Source: JAAXGI01 sp963579625
Lineage (GTDB): Bacteria > Gemmatimonadota > Gemmatimonadetes > Longimicrobiales > Gaopeijiaceae
Length of the DNA stretch: 5,193 nt
Direction: 5' to 3'
Assembly: GCA_963579625.1 (NCBI GenBank)
Contig: CAUZHN010000126.1
Span: 1 to 5,193, forward strand
How positions within the stretch are numbered: the stretch's first letter is position 1; every line of letters begins with the position of its first letter. This document shows, piece by piece, positions 1-4,037 of the stretch. The notes beneath the pieces were generated by a model. It did no database searches, was not told the origin of the DNA, and saw only the letters and a program-made list of their open reading frames with translations. The position numbers were made by a program, and so were the translations under genes.

Positions 1-204
1 GCCAGCTGTGTTGACGTCTGCCCTGTCGACTGCATCTATGAAGCCGACGATATGTTCTACATCCATCCGGACGAATGCATCGACTGTGGTGCATGCGAGC
101 CAGAATGCCCGGTGCAGGCGATCTTTCCGGATACGGAGGTGCCTGAGGAATGGACTAATTACATTGATAAGAACTACACTCACTTCGACCTTCCCCCCCC
201 CTGA
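1..204 (+). CDS. Ferredoxin, 7Fe/8Fe type, C-terminal part (5' end outside window)
   Basis: A small iron-sulfur electron carrier of the bacterial 7Fe/8Fe ferredoxin family (FdxA-like), acting in the cytoplasm. Reading frame 1 is open from the first base to the TGA at 202-204 and gives 67 residues. The first cluster motif is visible as Cys3-x3-Cys7-Pro-x2-Cys11. The second is Cys26-x2-Cys29-x2-Cys32-x3-Cys36-Pro, preceded by the typical IHPDE stretch, and the tail resembles the family's VPEEW segment. Compared with short (about 78-residue) family members such as that of Thermus, roughly 15 N-terminal residues lie outside the window, including any first cysteine. That cysteine's surroundings decide between a 3Fe-4S and a 4Fe-4S first cluster, so the cluster type is open. 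The last three codons are all CCC, inside a run of nine C (193-201). The stop overlaps a CbiX-like remnant, suggesting an ancestral ferredoxin-chelatase gene pair. Confidence 0.93.
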   Translation, partial: ASCVDVCPVDCIYEADDMFYIHPDECIDCGACEPECPVQAIFPDTEVPEEWTNYIDKNYTHFDLPPP

Positions 205-317
205 CTAAAGCAGCAGTTCTCCTGATCGGCCATGGCTCTCACCTGAGCCCTGAATCCTCCCGGTCGATCCATGATCTTGCGCTCCGCCTTCGCCAACTCG
301 GTCAGTTCGCGGATTGA
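201..317 (+). pseudogene. Remnant of a CbiX/SirB-like sirohydrochlorin chelatase, N-terminal part
   Basis: Frame 3 from 204 encodes T-K-A-A-V-L-L-I-G-H-G-S followed by a Glu-Ser-Ser segment, then a helix-like stretch ending G-Q-F-A-D. This matches the N-terminus of the CbiX/SirB class II chelatases, which insert cobalt or iron into sirohydrochlorin; their metal-binding histidine lies in the same G-H-G-S motif. The frame hits TGA at 315-317 after about 38 codons, whereas the family is usually 110 residues or more, and nothing convincing continues in other frames, although frame 3 stays open from 318 to 425. No ATG starts it: at the expected place is CTGA (201-204), overlapping the ferredoxin stop, where the normal junction would be ATGA. 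A single A-to-C change would explain the loss. Called a pseudogene because start and frame are both damaged. A sequencing error near the C run, or use of CTG as a rare start for a short peptide, cannot be excluded. Confidence 0.55.
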
Positions 318-364
318 TGGTCGGTTGTTTTTCCTCTGGCCTTGAAGACGGCAACTAGCCCTCC

Positions 365-390
365 AGTACCGTCCCTGCCGGGGCGGTACT
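365..390. terminator. Strong hairpin, possible terminator or regulatory stem-loop
   Basis: The arms AGTACCGTCCC (365-375) and GGGGCGGTACT (380-390) pair over 11 positions, one of them a G-U wobble in RNA, around a four-base TGCC loop. The position, after the ferredoxin and the chelatase remnant and before the dehydrogenase, fits a transcript end. However, no T-run follows directly (the first is a TTTT more than 20 bases later), so it is not a classic intrinsic terminator. It could also be an mRNA 3'-end stabiliser, a dispersed palindromic repeat or a protein-binding palindrome. Confidence 0.45.
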
Positions 391-457
391 CACTAGCACC
401 CAACAACAGTTTTCTACGCAGCCGATAGCACCCCAGGCTAAGTTGTGGTTCTGGGAA

Positions 458-480
458 ATGCCCAAGCAGAATATGGGCAT
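458..480. repeat. Inverted repeat upstream of the dehydrogenase gene
   Basis: A perfect 7-bp inverted repeat, ATGCCCA (458-464) and TGGGCAT (474-480), separated by nine bases. It lies about 50 bases before the chosen start of the dehydrogenase. The arm length and the roughly one-and-a-half-turn centre spacing would suit a dimeric repressor operator, or a weak stem-loop in the 5' leader. No regulator is encoded nearby, so function is a guess. Confidence 0.35.
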
Positions 481-527
481 CTGTAATGAAATCAGATACA
501 TCAAATCATGAGTCGAGGAGACCGGAG

Positions 528-1349
528 ATGAGCATGGAGCGTCGGAGTGCCCTTGTGACTGGTGCTTCTGCCGGGCTCGGTGTCGAGTTCGCTCGGCAAT
601 TGGCGGTGCGTGGGTTTGATCTGCTGCTCATAGCACGAAGGTCGGAACGACTTAGGTCGCTTGCAAAGGTGTTGACTGAGGACAACGATGTGAGGGTTGA
701 AACTCTCTCGGTAGATCTATCAGTTCCGGAGTCCCCTTCACGGATCTTGGCGTATGCTCGTGAACGCCATTTGCAGATTGATTGGCTGGTCAATAATGCG
801 GGATCGGCAGGAAAAGACCTACTCCAGGAACGTTCGTGGAGTGAACACGCGAAGTATCTAGAACTGATGATGATCTCAGTGGCACAGATGTGTCATCTGT
901 TTGTACCGCTGATGTGTGACCGTGGTCACGGGTGGGTCATTAACGTGGCCTCTGTGGCAGGTCGAATACCACGTTCGAATGACCTTACTTACGGACCTTC
1001 GAAAGCCTATCTGGTAGCCCTATCCGAAGCCTTGGATCTTACCGTGCGTGCTTCGGGCGTTCGCGTGAGCGCCCTCTGCCCTGGTTATACGCATACGGAA
1101 TTTCATAGGGCGGCGGGGTTACTTGAGATGAAGGCGCGGACACCGGCGTTTATCTGGTATGACGCTGAAGTGGTGGTACGTGAGGGCCTCAGGGCGGTGG
1201 AGAAGGGAAAGAGCGTTATTGTTTCGGGTCGCCTATATCGATGGCTCGACCCTTTGCTTCAATGGCTCTGGTCCAGACGCTTGATCAAGCGGTTCATGTA
1301 CAGGGGCTTCGGCTCTGTAATAAGGAATATCCAAGACCGCCTATGTTGA
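528..1349 (+). CDS. Short-chain dehydrogenase/reductase (SDR), COG0300/DltE type
   Basis: A cytoplasmic NAD(P)(H)-dependent oxidoreductase of the classical SDR superfamily, 273 residues, a normal length. Visible motifs are the cofactor glycine motif TGASAGLG (residues 11-18), the acidic D63-L64, NNAG (89-92), catalytic Ser142 and the Tyr155-x3-Lys159 pair, and the PG motif of L-C-P-G-Y followed by T-x-T-E-F. Arg37-Arg38 after the second strand favours NADP(H). The basic, aromatic C-terminus resembles COG0300 members, whose substrates are mostly unknown (fatty acyl, ketone or steroid-like carbonyls). The Asn of the usual Asn-Ser-Tyr-Lys tetrad seems replaced by Met114. Start: ATG 528 has GAGGAG seven bases upstream. 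ATG 534 (with CGGAG) is an alternative two codons later, and ATG 486 lacks a ribosome site. It is separated from both neighbours by over 200 bases, so it is probably its own transcription unit. No specific substrate can be assigned. Confidence 0.93.
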   Translation: MSMERRSALVTGASAGLGVEFARQLAVRGFDLLLIARRSERLRSLAKVLTEDNDVRVETLSVDLSVPESPSRILAYARERHLQIDWLVNNAGSAGKDLLQERSWSEHAKYLELMMISVAQMCHLFVPLMCDRGHGWVINVASVAGRIPRSNDLTYGPSKAYLVALSEALDLTVRASGVRVSALCPGYTHTEFHRAAGLLEMKARTPAFIWYDAEVVVREGLRAVEKGKSVIVSGRLYRWLDPLLQWLWSRRLIKRFMYRGFGSVIRNIQDRLC

Positions 1350-1474
1350 AATATGCTGATGTTACCGGCACTCTTGGTGCACCTACAAATAGGATTTTGG
1401 GCATCAGGGCTCCGAATAGGTTGCGGGTCTGAGTGGAGCAGGGCAGCATGAGGAGAATCAATACCGGACTTGAT

Positions 1475-1490
1475 GGAGGATCATCCCATG
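1475..1490 (+). promoter_or_regulatory. Alternative ribosome binding site and in-frame upstream ATG
   Basis: GGAGGA (1475-1480) sits seven bases before ATG 1488, which is in frame with the lipoprotein start at 1572 and would add 28 residues. Those residues (M-K-K-S-C-Y-S-H-S-W...) do not look like a signal peptide n-region, and the lipobox would move to about residue 47. The site is therefore judged secondary, although its strength is similar to the main site. Confidence 0.4.
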
Positions 1491-1558
1491 AAGAAATCCT
1501 GCTATTCACATTCGTGGCGATACGTCGGTATTCGATTAGCACCCCCGTCAATTATCCC

Positions 1559-1564
1559 AAGGAG
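1559..1564 (+). promoter_or_regulatory. Ribosome binding site that sets the PAL-like start
   Basis: AAGGAG lies seven bases before ATG 1572. It supports this start over the upstream in-frame codons at 1470, 1473 and 1488, because translation from 1572 gives a compact lipoprotein signal peptide. Confidence 0.75.
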
Positions 1565-1571
1565 ATCGACC

Positions 1572-2762
1572 ATGAAAACGAAGATGCTGTCCGGTGTTTG
1601 CCTCCTGGCGTTGGGTGCCATGGCGTGTGGCAGCGGTGTTGATGATGCTGGCGAAGCCGCCGTGGCAGGTGAGGGCCAGCAGTTGACACCGACATTCCAG
1701 GTCGACCCCTCCTGGCCGATGATCCCGAACAATTGGGTGTTTGGAATAACGTCTGGCCTTTCGATCGACGCCGCGAACAACATCTGGGTTCTACATCGCC
1801 CTCGCACTGTCCCACCTGAATTAGCAGGTCGAGCCGCGCCGCCCGTCATGGTGTTTGACACGGACGGCAACTTTGTCAAGGGCTGGGGTGGCCAGGGGGA
1901 GGGCTTCGAATGGCCCGGCACAGAGCACGGGGTCTTTGTTGATCATAACGACTATGTCTGGATTGCCGGCAGCGGTGGGGGGGATGATCAAATCCTGAAG
2001 TTTACGAGTGATGGTGAGTTCGTCATGCAAATCGGCCGGGCTGGCCGAAGTGGTGGTAACACGGACACACAGAATGTGAACCGAGCGGCGGATTTGTACG
2101 TCTATCCACCCACAAATGAACTTTTCATCGCGGACGGATATGGCAACCGACGCATCATCGTTTTCGATGCAGATACGGGGGAGTTCAAAAGGATGTGGGG
2201 AGCCTTTGGCAATCCTCCGACGGACCCGACTGAAGACGAAGTCCTGGACGAGTCCAATCCCGAACACTTCAATCTCGTACACGGGGTGAGGGTTTCCAAT
2301 GACGGCCTCGTCTACGTTTCCGATCGGCGCGGTATGCGGTTTCAGGTGTTTACGGTTGACGGGGAGTACGTGACGCAAGTGATGATCGGCCGAACCGAGC
2401 CGGATCCGGAAGCCCTGGCGGAGCGAGTTGGTGATACGGCACATGGCCGGCCGGCTCCGGAGTTGATCCGGACCGTCGCGACTGCTCACCAGTCGGCCAG
2501 CAGATCGGCCTTCTCGCCGGACCCGGAGCAACGGTACCTGTACATAGCCGAAAGGAGCAATCAGCAGGTGGTGGTGTTCGATCGGGAGACGTTGGAGCCC
2601 CTCAGCAGCTTCGGGCGAGTTGGTGACCAACCCGGAGAATTCTACATCCTCCATGACATGGTAGCTGATCCGGAGGGCAACCTATATACCGCGGAAGTCA
2701 ACGTGGGTGCACGAGCCCAGAAGTTCACATTCACTGGTCTCGTGGAGATTTCTCCCATGTAA
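1572..2762 (+). CDS. Lipoprotein NHL-repeat beta-propeller, peptidyl-alpha-hydroxyglycine alpha-amidating lyase (PAL)-like
   Basis: A 396-residue predicted lipoprotein. M-K-T-K is followed by a hydrophobic stretch and the lipobox A-M-A-Cys19, so it should be anchored on the periplasmic side of a membrane or on the surface. The rest forms about six NHL blades (near 58-107, 117-155, 172-210, 235-273, 308-348, 359-388). Compared by eye with rat PAL recalled from memory, key residues coincide: Arg76 (I-W-V-L-H-R) with Arg533; zinc ligands His119, His237 and His361 with His585, His690 and His786; Tyr190 in A-D-G-Y-G-N-R-R with Tyr654; Arg252 in S-D-R with Arg706; and Asp362 with Asp787. The Cys next to the catalytic Tyr in animals is Gly here. 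PAL splits an alpha-hydroxyglycine carbinolamide into amide and glyoxylate; the bacterial substrate is unknown and may be another hemiaminal. A PHM-like hydroxylase is encoded two genes downstream. Fold assignment is firm; lyase activity is inferred. Confidence 0.85.
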   Translation: MKTKMLSGVCLLALGAMACGSGVDDAGEAAVAGEGQQLTPTFQVDPSWPMIPNNWVFGITSGLSIDAANNIWVLHRPRTVPPELAGRAAPPVMVFDTDGNFVKGWGGQGEGFEWPGTEHGVFVDHNDYVWIAGSGGGDDQILKFTSDGEFVMQIGRAGRSGGNTDTQNVNRAADLYVYPPTNELFIADGYGNRRIIVFDADTGEFKRMWGAFGNPPTDPTEDEVLDESNPEHFNLVHGVRVSNDGLVYVSDRRGMRFQVFTVDGEYVTQVMIGRTEPDPEALAERVGDTAHGRPAPELIRTVATAHQSASRSAFSPDPEQRYLYIAERSNQQVVVFDRETLEPLSSFGRVGDQPGEFYILHDMVADPEGNLYTAEVNVGARAQKFTFTGLVEISPM

Positions 2763-2766
2763 CCCT

Positions 2767-2784
2767 ATGAATCTAATGAATCTA
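2767..2784 (+). repeat. Tandem direct repeat, 2 x 9 bp
   Basis: Two exact adjacent copies of ATGAATCTA begin four bases after the PAL-like stop codon and run into a short A-tract. Probably replication slippage; no function can be assigned. Confidence 0.6.
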
Positions 2785-2837
2785 AAAACCGCCTGAAGGG
2801 TACTTGAACGAGTGGCGAAATCGCTAACCGATGGATT

Positions 2838-2867
2838 CCATGTTCTCTTGAAATGGAGAACGCATGG
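2838..2867 (+). promoter_or_regulatory. Stem-loop covering a ribosome site and ATG
   Basis: CCATGTTCTC (2838-2847) pairs with GAGAAC (2856-2861) and, after a two-base bulge, ATGG (2864-2867), around an eight-base loop. The 3' arm contains most of the GGAG (2855-2858) and the ATG at 2864, so the folded RNA would mask initiation of the small ORF that starts there. No T-run follows, so it is not a standard terminator. Confidence 0.35.
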
Positions 2868-2938
2868 CTCAGCGTCGCCAGTTCAGCTTTCTTGTACTTA
2901 TGACGCTTGCCTTTCCTTCGGGGGGAAAATACCCTTAG
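2864..2938 (+). CDS. Possible small ORF, 24 residues, signal-peptide-like
   Basis: ATG 2864 has GGAG five bases upstream and opens a 24-codon ORF ending at TAG 2936-2938. The peptide has the shape of a signal peptide n- and h-region: M-A-Q-R-R-Q, then F-S-F-L-V-L-M-T-L-A-F, then P-S-G-G-K-Y-P. It could be a leader peptide, a small membrane peptide, or the stump of a lost secreted-protein gene, since a run of six G precedes the stop and could mark a frameshift. Both of its neighbours encode exported proteins. Evidence is weak: a short hydrophobic ORF with a ribosome site can arise by chance. Confidence 0.25.
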   Translation: MAQRRQFSFLVLMTLAFPSGGKYP

Positions 2939-2968
2939 CAGCCTTGATAGCTTCGGGAAAGTAATCTT

Positions 2969-2997
2969 TTGCGCCTCGTCCGCGGGTCCGTTAGAAT
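2969..2997 (+). promoter_or_regulatory. Candidate sigma-70-type promoter for the downstream gene pair
   Basis: TTGCGC (2969-2974) and TAGAAT (2992-2997) are 17 bases apart; the -10 matches TATAAT at five of six positions and the -35 matches TTGACA at three of six. The position, about 70 to 80 bases before the start at 3076, suits a promoter for the secreted protein and cytochrome-monooxygenase genes. If used, that pair would be a transcription unit separate from the PAL-like gene. Confidence 0.35.
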
Positions 2998-3075
2998 GGG
3001 TACGTGGCGCTTCCGTAGCTGTTCTGATGAAGCGAAGCTCGTTTGGCGAACAACTTTAAGCGGGAGAGAAAAGTG

Positions 3076-4023
3076 ATGCAGCGAGCCCAATTTATAGCAA
3101 TGGTCGTGGTTCTGGGCGCCACGTACGGTACGGCATCCTGGAATTCACTGGAGGCTCAGGACCCGGCGGAGTGCCGGACCCCGAGAGCGGCCTGCGACGG
3201 CTTCGATCGTTTTAGGCTAACTCCTGCGAACACCCCGACTTGGTCGCCGCAGATGATACGGGAGTCGGGTCGACCGATCGTGCCCGTTTTCGAAGGCTGG
3301 TTTCAGAATGAGGACGGTAGCTACACACTCTCATTCGGCTACCTCAGCATGAACCTCGAAGAGGACCTTCATATTCCTCTTGGTCCAGACAATTTCGTCG
3401 AGCCGGCTGAGTTCGATGGGGGTCAGCCTACCTACTTCAAGGAAATCCATCGGGTTATTCGCCGACCGTGGAACACTTTTATGATCAGGGTTCCTGCGGA
3501 TTTTGGAGACCAGAGAGTCGTCTGGACGTTGCAAAATCACGGGCAGACGTACTCTACCCCTGGGCACGTGTCGGAACCTTCCTACATCATTGAGAATCCA
3601 GTCGCGCCTGCGAGGTATCTGCAAGGGACTGCCTCCGGCTATGCGCCGGAACTCCGTTTCGAGGCGGAAGGACCTGCAGTGAGAGGCCTCGCTGGTACTC
3701 GGTGGGGTCCGCTCACCGCGAGAGTCGGCGAACCACTGTCGATTTCTGCCTGGGTGGATTCTGCTGAAACACTCTACGAGGAGCCAGAGAGCTGGCTGTA
3801 CTGGATGCATTATTCAGGGCCTGAAGGAGCCAATGTGACCTTTAACGAAGACGAAATCAGAGTCGCATTGACCGAGGGCGAGGGAATGGCCACGACGATG
3901 GTCACGTTTACCGAACCGGGGGATTATGTTTTGCTCGTGCAATCGATCGAAACCCTCCGCAATAGTTTTGAGTATCATTGTTGCTGGACCAACGGGTGGG
4001 TTGAAGTCACCGTCACCAACTGA
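3076..4023 (+). CDS. Secreted beta-rich protein of unknown function, companion of the cytochrome-copper monooxygenase
   Basis: A 315-residue exported protein with no assigned function. The N-terminus (M-Q-R-A-Q, then F-I-A-M-V-V-V-L-G-A) is a signal peptide with a likely cut near L-E-A|Q-D (residue 27). The N-terminal half has a W-F-Q-N-E-D-G-S-Y segment followed by F-G-Y-L-S-M-N-L-E-E and I-P-L-G-P-D-N. Later come V-P-A-D-F-G-D-Q and, at the C-terminus, an immunoglobulin-like strand set with E-P-G-D-Y-V-L-L and a closing C-C-W-T-N motif (Cys302-Cys303). Cys33 and Cys40 could pair with these in disulfides. From memory, similar proteins occur beside cytochrome c/copper-monooxygenase genes in environmental bacteria. 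Start: ATG 3076 with GGGAG nine bases upstream; GTG 3073 is nearly as good, and TTG 3043 has no ribosome site. Its stop is 14 bases before the next start, so the two are probably co-translated. It may be a scaffold, substrate-binding or accessory subunit; this is inference. Confidence 0.85.
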   Translation: MQRAQFIAMVVVLGATYGTASWNSLEAQDPAECRTPRAACDGFDRFRLTPANTPTWSPQMIRESGRPIVPVFEGWFQNEDGSYTLSFGYLSMNLEEDLHIPLGPDNFVEPAEFDGGQPTYFKEIHRVIRRPWNTFMIRVPADFGDQRVVWTLQNHGQTYSTPGHVSEPSYIIENPVAPARYLQGTASGYAPELRFEAEGPAVRGLAGTRWGPLTARVGEPLSISAWVDSAETLYEEPESWLYWMHYSGPEGANVTFNEDEIRVALTEGEGMATTMVTFTEPGDYVLLVQSIETLRNSFEYHCCWTNGWVEVTVTN

Positions 4024-4025
4024 CC

Positions 4026-4031
4026 GGAGAG
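4026..4031 (+). promoter_or_regulatory. Ribosome binding site of the cytochrome-monooxygenase gene
   Basis: GGAGAG begins just after the preceding stop codon, with its GGAG core eight bases from ATG 4038. Its presence in a 14-base gap points to tight operon coupling with the gene upstream. Confidence 0.7.
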
Positions 4032-4037
4032 TTTCAG

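Larger units (their letters stand above)
318..527. other. Intergenic region with two inverted repeats
   Basis: No supportable gene lies here. Together with the remnant at 201-317 this makes about 320 bases without an intact gene between the ferredoxin and the dehydrogenase. It holds a strong hairpin (365-390) and a second inverted repeat (458-480), listed separately. The in-frame ATG at 486 has no Shine-Dalgarno sequence and is not used as the dehydrogenase start. I see no convincing sigma-70 promoter. Confidence 0.6.
1350..1571. other. Intergenic leader before the PAL-like gene
   Basis: This 222-base spacer lies between the dehydrogenase and the lipoprotein. It has no clear terminator. A weak -35/-10-like pair (TTACCG at 1362-1367, TACAAA at 1384-1389, 16-base spacing) is not strong enough to call. 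From 1470 onward the frame is open into the lipoprotein gene, with an upstream ATG at 1488 that has its own Shine-Dalgarno sequence. Confidence 0.5.
2763..3075. other. Intergenic region between the PAL-like gene and the downstream gene pair
   Basis: This stretch of 313 bases has no solid gene. In order it holds a 9-bp tandem repeat (2767-2784), a hairpin (2838-2867) covering the start of a 24-codon ORF (2864-2938), and a candidate promoter (2969-2997) before the secreted protein gene. I see no intrinsic terminator after the PAL-like gene; ACCCT/AGGGT arms around 2762-2803 are too far apart to count. Confidence 0.55.

Noticed and set aside
8..208. Frame 2 open stretch over the ferredoxin
   Set aside because: The overlapping frame 1 carries the full ferredoxin cysteine pattern, so frame 2 is a shadow.
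1362..1389. Possible promoter before the PAL-like gene
   Set aside because: Only three of six and four of six consensus matches with 16-base spacing; too weak to call.
1448..1642. Possible small + strand ORF starting ATG 1448 with an upstream GGAG
   Set aside because: It runs out of frame into the start of the lipoprotein gene, past that gene's ribosome site and signal peptide, and shows no family features.
1821..2654. Long open frame on the minus strand (277 codons) opposite the PAL-like gene
   Set aside because: It mirrors the coding strand's codon pattern, has no recognisable motif, and lies wholly within a gene with strong family evidence.
2912..2928. TTTCC/GGAAA stem as a terminator after the PAL-like gene
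   Set aside because: Only five pairs with an internal G-rich loop, about 150 bases past the stop and with no T-run.
3331..3810. Minus-strand open frame of 159 codons opposite the secreted protein gene
   Set aside because: No motif or plausible fold; antisense shadow of a real gene.
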